From Nemertoderma westbladi (lineage: Eukaryota > Xenacoelomorpha > Nemertodermatida > Nemertodermatidae): 64,000 nucleotides of DNA. Every line of letters begins with the position of its first letter. Position 1 is the stretch's first letter. The translations under genes were made by a program, and so were the position numbers. Location of the stretch: contig JAUCBJ010008430.1 in NCBI GenBank assembly GCA_032718475.1, positions 1 through 64,000 on the forward strand, in the 5' to 3' direction. Positions 33,396-46,100 of the stretch are shown in pieces. The notes beneath the pieces were generated by a model. It made no database searches and was not told the origin of the DNA. It worked only from the letters and a program-made list of their open reading frames with translations.

Positions 33396-33825
33396 ACCAA
33401 AGACGGAAGAATTCATCCGTTCGTATACAACTTAATCCAAAACGGAGACGAGACAACCAGTTCATCGTTGTCATTTAATTATATTTCTTTGTTGATACTG
33501 TAAATTATTAATTTATAAGTACTACTATACTAAATACTGTAATTGACTAATTGACAGCGATTTAAGATTTTAGTTAGTTTTTCGTCTGGTAGATATTCAA
33601 CAGATTTATTTTAGTGATTAATAACTACATCTCGTGCTTTATTGTAGATTATTTCACTTTTGGAATTTCATTGAAATCTAATCTACACATAAACCTGTAC
33701 ATTATTTATACCATAAAGTAATTTTCCATCTGTGCAATAAACATTTAAATGATAATTTTTGATTAATACTATTTTGAAAACTGTAATTCCTATTTTACTA
33801 TAAGTAAAGGTGAAGGTCGACACCC
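33396..33825 (+). promoter_or_regulatory. Probable 3' UTR with AATAAA at 33736-33741
   Basis: AT-rich sequence follows the TLDc stop. GCAATAAACATT contains the first good polyadenylation hexamer about 340 nt downstream. The cleavage site is not determined. Confidence 0.5.
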
Positions 33826-35740
33826 ACAAACAATAACTATTTACATCATTTTGTGCAAAGTAGCACTTTTCAGCGTTTCGACCCGAGTTTATAATTAAAT
33901 TAATTTAAATTAATTTAATTAAATTATAAATTCATAATTTTGTGCAAAGTAGCACCTTGCAGCGTTATGAGATTATTTATGTACCGAGCGAGCGCAGCGA
34001 GGGAGGTTTACATAAATAAACAAGGTCTTTAACGCTGAAAACTGACCTTTGCAACCAATGATGTATGTAATTTTGGTACTTTATGTCAACTTATCAGCGT
34101 TCGGTATGTGAAGAAAATATTTTACAGTATAGATACTCATTTATACATTTTAATCTGTACTATATCGAATATAAGTTAAATTTATTAACAGGTACACAGT
34201 ATTAATTATACATTTAAATCTAATTAAAGTTTATTGGAAGTTATCTCCTGCTTGGATGTGATAAATCATTAATCCATCTTGTCTATAGTCGACTGAAGCA
34301 AAGTTAGTCACCGTCTGTGTCCGTTCAGTTTTACTGAACACTGTCGCCATTTGCTTTCTATGTGATAATTGAATGATTGAATGTACCGCCATACTGACTA
34401 ACAGGGGGTTGTGATGTATATATTAACTTTAAGGTAAACACTAGAGTCTTACACCCTTTAACTACAAAAAAATATAGAATCAGGACATTAAGCCCAAAAT
34501 ACCTTCCAGACCCTAAGGCCATCAAGGAACACAAAACAAAACAAACAAAAAACACAAACAAAAGTATAGTATCAGGACATTAAGCCCAAAATACCTTCCA
34601 GACCCTAAGGCCATCAAGGAACACAAAACAAAACAAACAAAAAACACAAACAAAAGTATAGTATCAGGACATTAAGCCCAAAATACCTTCCAGACCCTAA
34701 GGCCATCAAGGAACACAAAACAAACAAAAAACACAAACAAAATATATATCGCAACTCTAACCCTAAAACCTAACCGCCATACACTAAATGATACCGGTAT
34801 TAAACTGCACAAAAGCTAAGCCTATATTCTATAAGAAAATATATGACATTTTTGTCGCCGTGAAAGAGGTAGGACTAAGACAAAAATAATTAATTTGTTA
34901 AAAATATGGTTGCGTTTCGGCGTCTAGGACCAGTACGCGCTAATCCTCGACACCTCATCAGCTGGACAGGGAATTAGCCAAGCCTAACTATATTGCACCA
35001 TTGACCTAAATTAATCGCACCATCAACTCAGTTACCACTCAGCCCAAACAGACTTCAGACCTCAGAACATTGGAACCCTATAGGCCTTCGGTAAGTAAAC
35101 ATGTTACCAATGGAAAACTGGTAGTTTGCTAGAGCAAACACACAGCACAAAAATTATATAAGATTTAACAACATGCAGTGATGCCGGAGTTCTGCTCTAT
35201 CCCAGTAAAAATTTGGGATATTCATATGTGATAATTGAATGTACCGCCATACTGACTAACAGGGGGTTGTGATGTATATATTAACTTTAAGGTAAACACT
35301 AGAGTCTTACACCCTTTAACTACAAAAAAATATAGAATCAGGACATTAAGCCCAAAATACCTTCCAGACCCTAAGGCCATCAAGGAACACAAAACAAAAC
35401 AAACAAAAAACACAAACAAAAGTATAGTATCAGGACATTAAGTGTCGTCATTTAGTGTCTTCTATTGCACGTTTCGCCATAATGGATTACAGTACACGTT
35501 AAACAATTATTTACATACAGTAGCTAGACCCGTCACTGCAAAGTGGATAATAAAGCAGCACTCATTAACATAAATGGAAATAATACTTTCTGGAATACGG
35601 TAATTGAAGTTGTTTCAATGTCATTGATTACTTTGCAGCGTTCCGTCCTATAGGCCGCAACGCTGCAAAGTAGTACTTTGCAGCGTTACGAGTAATTCAC
35701 CAGAACGCTGTTAAGTTGACATAATGTAACAAAAATAATA
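33826..35740. mobile_element. Repeat element with GCAAAGTAG palindromes, interrupted by a 1.1-kb insertion
   Basis: The segment begins TAACTATTTACATC and contains AAAGTAGCACTTTTCAGCG and AACGCTGAAAACTGACC. The part 33830-34358 plus 35445-35520 matches, in reverse, 57011-57563, where it is uninterrupted. The comparison therefore defines an insertion between 34359 and about 35444. Beyond 35520 the copy continues with AACGCTGCAAAGTAGTACTTTGC. No coding capacity was seen, so it is a non-autonomous DNA element of unknown family. Confidence 0.6.
34359..35444. mobile_element. Insertion with about 215-bp direct terminal repeats (TRIM-like)
   Basis: TGTGATAATTGAATG... at 34361 recurs at 35227, and the two repeats of about 215 bp are nearly identical to their shared end ATCAGGACATTAAG. 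In the left repeat a unit of about 91 bp is present three times (34478-34745). The interior (34746-35226) has no coding capacity. This resembles a terminal-repeat retrotransposon in miniature, but no TG...CA ends, primer site or clean target duplication could be fixed. Confidence 0.5.
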
Positions 35741-35744
35741 AATT

Positions 35745-37109
35745 TATACGACATTCTAGCATTACAGTAAAGTTTACTGTAAAGTACAGATCTTCCAATC
35801 TCTTTGTTACAGTTTATATTGTTGCTCATTATGGTCAATTTTTCGAATAGAATGTCTGTCAGGATGAACTGATGAAGGTTTCATATAATATACTACTTTC
35901 CGTCTGCGGTTCAAATATTCTAGAACTGGTGATGCTGATACTTTGTTTGTACTCAATAGGGTGAATACATTTAAGTCAGTTCTGCTTGTTGGACTTAGAC
36001 ATCATTAGAATGTTATTCATACTGTATGCTCTTTACTCAAACGATTTATTTTTGAAATTCACAGACGCAACATGGATAAACATAACATAATCGGTGATAC
36101 TGGAAATGGTGTATTCCCAAATCCGCTACGATCTCAGCACTAGAGTTTCTTATAAACTGCTAGTCGCTGATTGGTCCTTGCTTCCAGATGAATTACGTTA
36201 CCGGTGTCGAGACTGTATGGGGTTTGTAAATCTGCTACCGGTAAACCCGGTAGGCCTACAGGTCGACCACCACTTACTTTCATTTTACATACAAATGTAG
36301 AAAAAATTCAGAAATTTTTTTTATTTCATCTACAGTCAGACAGTTATTTCATCTGCAGAAATTAATGAGGATTTCAAATCTGATAAAGGTTTATGTTATG
36401 CAAAAAGCCAATTGGGGTGTCGTTTCAGCTTTTTCATAGGGTTAATGTTAAATCAATATTGAAAAATTAGTGCCTAGAAGTAAAAATGTTACTGTAAACT
36501 GTTTTCCTAAATTTAGTATTTTATTTGGGTATTTAGAAAAGCCTCTGCCATTATAACCTGCTACTTTCCTTAAAGAGGTATCTTAAATGGTGAATATCGA
36601 AATTAAATATTCGCGCAATTAATTTAAAATGTTAAAATGGGCTGAAACTACACCCCAATTGGTAACATGCTGACTGTATACTTCCAAAAAATCGTTGCTG
36701 CTTTGTGACTAGATCAGCTGTTCGGAGTATCAACAAAATATTGTCCATCAACTAACAGCTTGCTACATTCAGACAGAAACAGAGAAAGGAGGTTAGGCAT
36801 AGCGGTATATGCTACCACCAGTGACCGGTATTATGACATACCCACATACGACTGCGATAGCCTACCTAAAAATGAGGTATAGCCTACTGATCACAGAATG
36901 ACACCAATACGGTAGGCCTATCTGCCTATGGTACACATTGCCATAAATCTGTGATTATATTAAAGCTAACCTGCTAACGGTACCGGTACCGTCCCTATAA
37001 CAGCAAGCATGCAGAATAAATTAACAAACAATGGGCTGAAAAATGAGTTCCCCTTTCTGACGTCGGGCAGAAAAGGGCATCGATTTCGAATTGACGTTTG
37101 ACGTGCATC
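35745..37109. other. Intergenic DNA upstream of ABTB1
   Basis: No gene was seen. The last 60 bases before the ABTB1 start hold TGACGTCG (37058-37065) and TTGACGTTTGACGTG (about 37091-37105), CRE-like words that could belong to the promoter or 5' UTR. There is no obvious TATA box. Confidence 0.4.
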
Positions 37110-37121
37110 ATGGGAAACTGA
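37110..37121 (+). promoter_or_regulatory. Minimal upstream ORF before ABTB1
   Basis: ATG GGA AAC TGA ends one base before the main ATG at 37123. If it is within the transcript, such a three-codon uORF could lower initiation at, or favour leaky scanning to, the main start. The transcription start is unknown. Confidence 0.45.
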
Positions 37122-37122
37122 A

Positions 37123-37178
37123 ATGGATATCAAGGAGCTTTTTATTAGCTGCCGAATCGGAGATTATGATAGAGCAAG
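37123..37178 (+). CDS. ABTB1: ABTB1 exon 1
   Basis: The start context is CTGAAATGG. MDIKELFISCRIGDYDRA aligns with the start of vertebrate ABTB1 (M-D-x3-LF-x-SCR-x-GD). The donor is GCAAG|GTAAGG, phase 2. Confidence 0.93.
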
Positions 37179-40100
37179 GTAAGGGTTGCTGGTATGACTG
37201 ATTATCAGTGTAGTACGGTAGTGCGTACGCGTACGGTAGTTGGGTAGCCTAGTTCAACATGGACCAGATTCCAGCTTTGCCAGACAAATTGGCCGGCCTA
37301 TGTAAATTTTGGAAGGCAGGTTACACTTTCCAGGAAAGCAGGAAAGTGAGTTGGGTGACCAAAACACGTGTGGCTAAGTCACACGAATAGTTCCCAAAAG
37401 GCACTTTGGCATTCTGACATTATTTCCAGGTACCTAAATAATTGCAACCAGCGTAAATGCCAAAATGCCAGAGTGGTTTTGGGGAACTGTAGTATAAATC
37501 CTTTAAGAGTTTCCTAAAGGCACTTTGGCATTCTGGCATTTAATTGTAAAACATTATTAGTGATTGTATTACTACATTATACAGTACTCAAAAGTGTCTG
37601 AGTGTGCATATGCTTACTATGCTACCTATATTACATTTCATTTCATTGAAATTACTCTTACATTTTATGGGGTTAGGTGCAATTTTGTTTACTTCACGTT
37701 CACGTGACGTAATAATAAAGGAATAAACATAATTTAAATGAATGGAGCAATATTGTATATAATACAAATGTATTATCAGATTATATCAACCGTATTGACA
37801 GTTTCATATTATAATCTGGAACGTTTTATAAAAACTTTTTTTATAAAAGATTTACATTAAATATGTATGACCTACAATTGCGCGGAGTAATTCATTTCAT
37901 ATTTAAGCATGTTCAATCAAACTAATACTAGGTAGTATGCTTTAATTTAATTTAATCATACACCCACCGAGATGGGGAACTAAACTAAATTTTGAGAGTC
38001 AGGGCAGGGAAGGGAAACGGAAAGGCGGGCTAGCTAATTAGCATAGCAGAGCTGGTAGACGCTAGTGCTATCCACCGTATTCCGCAGTGGGGGAGGCACT
38101 AATCAGACACAGACTCTCCCTGTCAATGAGATAGGGGGGGGGGGGGGGGGGGGGGAACTGAACGCAAATCCCATCTTGGCGAATTAATATCCTTATTCTG
38201 CAGTCAATACTGAGAATGAATATTAATACTATGTTGAACTACAATAACTAAGTAATACTTTATCAATATCAATTAAATATTATTGTATGTTATGGAGTCA
38301 AAAAAAGGTCCTACACACTTTAGACTTATACAGTAAAGCTGTAAAGTGTTCTTAAAAAAGGATAAAGTTCTTTAGGCCTACCCGGATCTCAGCGAATAGA
38401 CTAATGAATTTCAACTAAATGCCAGAATGCCACAGTGCCTTTGGGGAACTGTTAAGGAATCATACTACAGTTCCCCAAAAGCACTCTGGCATTTTGGCAT
38501 TTACGCTGGTTGCAATTATTTAGGTACCTGGAAAATGCCAAAGTGCCTTTTGGGAACTATTCGTGTGACTTAGCCACACGTACCAAAACAATAAACGAAA
38601 GTTAACACATGTTACAAGATTGTGTATTGTAGGCCTATAAATATATATCAGTCAGTAGGCCTATACAAGTCCCTAAAAGGTGCCACCCTGCTCCAAAGCG
38701 CGGGAAATTCAAATGATAGAAATACATGTAATTTGTACTGGAATCAGATCTGCCACCTATATTTTGGCGGTTAATTCAGTTGAATACTGGTACATGAATA
38801 GAGTAAGACTAATGCAGTAATGTAATTCATAGATTCAGAATAAATTATTTCTTATCGGTTTAACTCACTCACCGTTATTGTTGTTGTTTTATCTATTCTG
38901 GGGCTTCGAGCAGCACGTGAACAACTAAGCTGACTGGTTAAGTCAGCTTAGTTGTTCACGTGCTGCTCGAAGTCCCAGACTAGTTAACCAGTCGGCTTAG
39001 TTGTTCACGTGCTGCTCGAAGTCCCAGACTAGTTAACCATTCAGCTTAGTTGTTCACGTGCTCCTCGAAGAGGGGGTGTTATAATGCAGAACCGGTGTAA
39101 ACCGGTACCGCCAACGTTGACTTGAAGTGACAACTGAACCGATTCTTTTATAACTTTTTTTTCGAAATCTTCAGGACCTCGCACGGAATTTGTGGAGACT
39201 TCATATAAAAACACTGAAGTTTCAATTGGCCTAACCCATTGTTGTCGCAATGATTTGCATATAGTTATTGTACATTATTCTAGCACACGCACTGGTTGGC
39301 GCCTGGCGGTAGTTCATATACCTAAAACGTATTCATTGTGTGGTTTCAGGTATTTGGTAGAACAAAAGGAAGTGGAGATCGGGACGCGAGATGTGTGGGA
39401 CAGCACACCTTTGTACTACGCCTGTCTGTGCGGCCACACAACGATCGTGGAACTGTTACTTAGTAAAGGAGCGCGATGTGAAGCCAACACGTTCGACGGT
39501 GAGCGCTGTCTCTACGCCGCTCTCAACGATAAGATCCGGACTCTACTCCGCAACTACAAACAGCTGACTGGGTCGTGTATGCGACGCGACGGCTACGAGG
39601 AGTTCCTACGACGGTCCTTGGTCGACGGGAACTTTAGCGATGTCGTCTTCATTATCGATGGAATCGCGATTAAAGCCCATAAATGTATACTCTGTTCCAG
39701 GTTTGTAGTAAAACCCATAAATGTACACTCTGTTCCAGGTTTGTAGTAAAACCCATAAATGTATACTCTGTTCCAGGTTAGAAGTAAAACCCATAAATGT
39801 ATACTCTGTTCCAGGTTTGTAGTAAAACCAATAAATGTATACTCTGTTCCAGGTTAGAAGTAAAACCCATAAATGTATACTCTGTTCCAGGTTAGAAGTA
39901 AAACCCATAAATGTATACTCTGTTCCAGGTTAGAAGTAAAACCCATAAATGTATACTCTGTTCCAGGTTTGTAGTAAAACCCATAAATGTATACTCTGTT
40001 CCAGGTTTGTAGTAAAACCCATAAATGTATACTCTGTTCCAGGTTAGAAGTAAAACCCATAAATGTATACTCTGTTCCAGGTTAGAAGTAAAACCCATAA

Positions 40101-43100
40101 ATGTATACTCTGTTCCAGGTTTGTAGTAAAACCCATAAATGTATACTCTGTTCCAGGTTTGTAGTAAAACCCATAAATGTATACTCTGTTCCAGGTTTGT
40201 AGTAAAACCCATAAATGTATACTCTGTTCCAGGTTAGAAGTAAAACCCATAAATGTATACTCTGTTCCAGGTTTGTAGTAAAACCCATAAATGTATACTC
40301 TGTTCCAGGTTTGTAGTAAAACCCATAGATGTATACTCTGTTCCAGGTTAGACATAAAACCCATAGATGTATACTCTGTTCCAGGTTTGTAGTAAAACCC
40401 ATAAATGTATACTCTGTTCCAGGTTTGTAGTAAAACCCATAAATGTATACTCTGTTCCAGGTTTGTAGTAAAACCCATAAATGTATACTCTGTTCCAGGT
40501 TTGTAGTAAAACCCATAAATGTATACTCTGTTCCAGGTTAGACATAAAACCCATAGATGTATACTCTGTTCCAGGTTTGTAGTAAAACCCATAAATGTAT
40601 ACTCTGTTCCAGGTTTGTAGTAAAACCCATAAATGTATACTCTGTTCCAGGTTTGTAGTAAAACCCATAAATGTATACTCTGTTCCAGGTTTGTAGTAAA
40701 ACCCATAAATGTATACTCTGTTCCAGGTTTGTAGTAAAACCAATAAATGTATACTCTGTTCCAGGTTAGAAGTAAAACCCATTAATGTATACTCTGTTCC
40801 AGGTTAGAAGTAAAACCCATAAATGTATACTCTGTTCCAGGTTTGTAGTAAAACCCATAGATGTATACTCTGTTCCAGGTTTGTAGTAAAACCAATAAAT
40901 GTATACTCTGTTCCAGGTTTGTAGTAAAACCCATAAATGTATACTCTGTTCCAGGTTTGTAGTAAAACCCATAAATGTATACTCTGTTCCAGGTTTGTAG
41001 TAAAACCCATAAATGTATACTCTGTTCCAGGTTTGTAGTAAAACCCATAAATGTATACTCTGTTCCAGGTTTGTAGTAAAACCCATAAATGTATACTCTG
41101 TTCCAGGTTTGTAGTAAAACCCATAAATGTATACTCTGTTCCAGGTTTGTAGTAAAACCAATAAATGTATACTCTGTTCCAGGTTAGAAGTAAAACCCAT
41201 TAATGTATACTCTGTTCCAGGTTAGAAGTAAAACCCATAAATGTATACTCTGTTCCAGGTTTGTAGTAAAACCCATAGATGTATACTCTGTTCCAGGTTT
41301 GTAGTAAAACCAATAAATGTATACTCTGTTCCAGGTTTGTAGTAAAACCAATAAATGTATACTCTGTTCCAGGTTTGTAGTAAAACCCATAAATGTATAC
41401 TCTGTTCCAGGTTTGTAGTAAAACCAATAAATGTATACTCTGTTCCAGGTTTGTAGTAAAACCCATAGATGTATACTCTGTTCCAGGTTTGTAGTAAAAC
41501 CCATAAATGTATACTCTGTTCCAGGTTTGTAGTAAAACCCATAATGTATACTCTGTTCCAGGTTTGTAGTAAAACCCATAAATGTATACTCTGTTCCAGG
41601 TTTGTAGTAAAACCCATAAATGTATACTCTGTTCCAGGTTTGTAGTAAAACCCATAAATGTATACTCTGTTCCAGGTTTGTAGTAAAACCCATAAATGTA
41701 TACTCTGTTCCAGGTTTGTAGTAAAACCCATAAATGTATACTCTGTTCCAGGTTTGTAGTAAAACCCATAAATGTATACTCTGTTCCAGGTTTGTAGTAA
41801 AACCCATAAATGTATACTCTGTTCCAGGTTTGTAGTAAAACCCATAAATGTATACTCTGTTCCAGGTTTGTAGTAAAACCCATAAATGTATACTCTGTTC
41901 CAGGTTTGTAGTAAAACCCATAAATGTATACTCTGTTCCAGGTTTGTAGTAAAACCCATAAATGTATACTCTGTTCCAGGTTTGTAGTAAAACCCATAAA
42001 TGTATACTCTGTTCCAGGTTTGTAGTAAAACCCATAAATGTATACTCTGTTCCAGGTTTGTAGTAAAACCCATAAATGTATACTCTGTTCCAGGTTTGTA
42101 GTAAAACCCATAAATGTATACTCTGTTCCAGGTTTGTAGTAAAACCCATAAATGTATACTCTGTTCCAGGTTTGTAGTAAAACCCATAAATGTATACTCT
42201 GTTCCAGGTTTGTAGTAAAACCCATAAATGTATACTCTGTTCCAGGTTTGTAGTAAAACCCATAAATGTATACTCTGTTCCAGGTTTGTAGTAAAACCCA
42301 TAAATGTATACTCTGTTCCAGGTTTGTAGTAAAACCCATAAATGTATACTCTGTTCCAGGTTTGTAGTAAAACCCATAAATGTATACTCTGTTCCAGGTT
42401 TGTAGTAAAACCCATAAATGTATACTCTGTTCCAGGTTTGTAGTAAAACCCATAAATGTATACTCTGTTCCAGGTTTGTAGTAAAACCCATAAATGTATA
42501 CTCTGTTCCAGGTTTGTAGTAAAACCCATAAATGTATACTCTGTTCCAGGTTTGTAGTAAAACCCATAAATGTATACTCTGTTCCAGGTTTGTAGTAAAA
42601 CCCATAAATGTATACTCTGTTCCAGGTTTGTAGTAAAACCCATAAATGTATACTCTGTTCCAGGTTTGTAGTAAAACCCATAAATGTATACTCTGTTCCA
42701 GGTTTGTAGTAAAACCCATAAATGTATACTCTGTTCCAGGTTTGTAGTAAAACCCATAAATGTATACTCTGTTCCAGGTTTGTAGTAAAACCCATAAATG
42801 TATACTCTGTTCCAGGTTTGTAGTAAAACCCATAAATGTATACTCTGTTCCAGGTTTGTAGTAAAACCCATAAATGTATACTCTGTTCCAGGTTTGTAGT
42901 AAAACCCATAAATGTATACTCTGTTCCAGGTTTGTAGTAAAACCCATAAATGTATACTCTGTTCCAGGTTTGTAGTAAAACCCATAAATGTATACTCTGT
43001 TCCAGGTTTGTAGTAAAACCCATAAATGTATACTCTGTTCCAGGTTTGTAGTAAAACCCATAAATGTATACTCTGTTCCAGGTTTGTAGTAAAACCCATA

Positions 43101-46100
43101 AATGTATACTCTGTTCCAGGTTTGTAGTAAAACCCATAAATGTATACTCTGTTCCAGGTTTGTAGTAAAACCCATAAATGTATACTCTGTTCCAGGTTTG
43201 TAGTAAAACCCATAAATGTATACTCTGTTCCAGGTTTGTAGTAAAACCCATAAATGTATACTCTGTTCCAGGTTTGTAGTAAAACCCATAAATGTATACT
43301 CTGTTCCAGGTTTGTAGTAAAACCCATAAATGTATACTCTGTTCCAGGTTTGTAGTAAAACCCATAAATGTATACTCTGTTCCAGGTTTGTAGTAAAACC
43401 CATAAATGTATACTCTGTTCCAGGTTTGTAGTAAAACCCATAAATGTATACTCTGTTCCAGGTTTGTAGTAAAACCCATAAATGTATACTCTGTTCCAGG
43501 TTTGTAGTAAAACCCATAAATGTATACTCTGTTCCAGGTTTGTAGTAAAACCCATAAATGTATACTCTGTTCCAGGTTTGTAGTAAAACCCATAAATGTA
43601 TACTCTGTTCCAGGTTTGTAGTAAAACCCATAAATGTATACTCTGTTCCAGGTTTGTAGTAAAACCCATAAATGTATACTCTGTTCCAGGTTTGTAGTAA
43701 AACCCATAAATGTATACTCTGTTCCAGGTTTGTAGTAAAACCCATAAATGTATACTCTGTTCCAGGTTTGTAGTAAAACCCATAAATGTATACTCTGTTC
43801 CAGGTTTGTAGTAAAACCCATAAATGTATACTCTGTTCCAGGTTTGTAGTAAAACCCATAAATGTATACTCTGTTCCAGGTTTGTAGTAAAACCCATAAA
43901 TGTATACTCTGTTCCAGGTTTGTAGTAAAACCCATAAATGTATACTCTGTTCCAGGTTTGTAGTAAAACCCATAAATGTATACTCTGTTCCAGGTTTGTA
44001 GTAAAACCCATAAATGTATACTCTGTTCCAGGTTTGTAGTAAAACCCATAAATGTATACTCTGTTCCAGGTTTGTAGTAAAACCCATAAATGTATACTCT
44101 GTTCCAGGTTTGTAGTAAAACCCATAAATGTATACTCTGTTCCAGGTTTGTAGTAAAACCCATAAATGTATACTCTGTTCCAGGTTTGTAGTAAAACCCA
44201 TAAATGTATACTCTGTTCCAGGTTTGTAGTAAAACCCATAAATGTATACTCTGTTCCAGGTTTGTAGTAAAACCCATAAATGTATACTCTGTTCCAGGTT
44301 TGTAGTAAAACCCATAAATGTATACTCTGTTCCAGGTTTGTAGTAAAACCCATAAATGTATACTCTGTTCCAGGTTTGTAGTAAAACCCATAAATGTATA
44401 CTCTGTTCCAGGTTTGTAGTAAAACCCATAAATGTATACTCTGTTCCAGGTTTGTAGTAAAACCCATAAATGTATACTCTGTTCCAGGTTTGTAGTAAAA
44501 CCCATAAATGTATACTCTGTTCCAGGTTTGTAGTAAAACCCATAAATGTATACTCTGTTCCAGGTTTGTAGTAAAACCCATAAATGTATACTCTGTTCCA
44601 GGTTTGTAGTAAAACCCATAAATGTATACTCTGTTCCAGGTTTGTAGTAAAACCCATAAATGTATACTCTGTTCCAGGTTTGTAGTAAAACCCATAAATG
44701 TATACTCTGTTCCAGGTTTGTAGTAAAACCCATAAATGTATACTCTGTTCCAGGTTTGTAGTAAAACCCATAAATGTATACTCTGTTCCAGGTTTGTAGT
44801 AAAACCCATAAATGTATACTCTGTTCCAGGTTTGTAGTAAAACCCATAAATGTATACTCTGTTCCAGGTTTGTAGTAAAACCCATAAATGTATACTCTGT
44901 TCCAGGTTTGTAGTAAAACCCATAAATGTATACTCTGTTCCAGGTTTGTAGTAAAACCCATAAATGTATACTCTGTTCCAGGTTTGTAGTAAAACCCATA
45001 AATGTATACTCTGTTCCAGGTTTGTAGTAAAACCCATAAATGTATACTCTGTTCCAGGTTTGTAGTAAAACCCATAAATGTATACTCTGTTCCAGGTTTG
45101 TAGTAAAACCAATAAATGTATACTCTGTTCCAGGTTTGTAGTAAAACCAATAGATGTATACTCTGTTCCAGGTTTGTAGTAAAACCCATAGATGTATACT
45201 CTGTTCCAGGTTTGTAGTAAAACCCATAGATGTATACTCTGTTCCAGGTTTGTAGTAAAACCCATAAATGTATACTCTGTTCCAGGTTTGTAGTAAAACC
45301 CATAGATGTATACTCTGTTCCAGGTTTGTAGTAAAACCCATAAATGTATACTCTGTTCCAGGTTTGTAGTAAAACCCATAGATGTATACTCTGTTCCAGG
45401 TTTGTAGTAAAACCCATAAATGTATACTCTGTTCCAGGTTTGTAGTAAAACCCATAAATGTATACTCTGTTCCAGGTTTGTAGTAAAACCCATAGATGTA
45501 TACTCTGTTCCAGGTTTGTAGTAAAACCCATAAATGTATACTCTGTTCCAGGTTTGTAGTAAAACCCATAGATGTATACTCTGTTCCAGGTTTGTAGTAA
45601 AACCCATAAATGTATACTCTGTTCCAGGTTTGTAGTAAAACCCATAAATGTATACTCTGTTCCAGGTTTGTAGTAAAACCCATAAATGTATACTCTGTTC
45701 CAGGTTTGTAGTAAAACCAATAGATGTATACTCTGTTCCAGGTTTGTAGTAAAACCCATAAATGTATACTCTGTTCCAGGTTTGTAGTAAAACCCATAAA
45801 TGTATACTCTGTTCCAGGTTTGTAGTAAAACCCATAAATGTATACTCTTCCAGGTTAGAAGTAAAACCCATAAATGTATACTCTGTTCCAGGTTTGTAGT
45901 AAAACCCATAAATGTATACTCTGTTCCAGGTTTGTAGTAAAACCCATAAATGTATACTCTGTTCCAGGTTAGAAGTAAAACCCATAAATGTATACTCTGT
46001 TCCAGGTTTGTAGTAAAACCCATAGATGTATACTCTGTTCCAGGTTTGTAGTAAAACCCATAAATGTATACTCTGTTCCAGGTTTGTAGTAAAACCCATA

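Noticed and set aside
36094..36300. Plus-strand 68-codon frame upstream of ABTB1
   Set aside because: Short, with no domain and no splice connection. ABTB1 has its own start at 37123.
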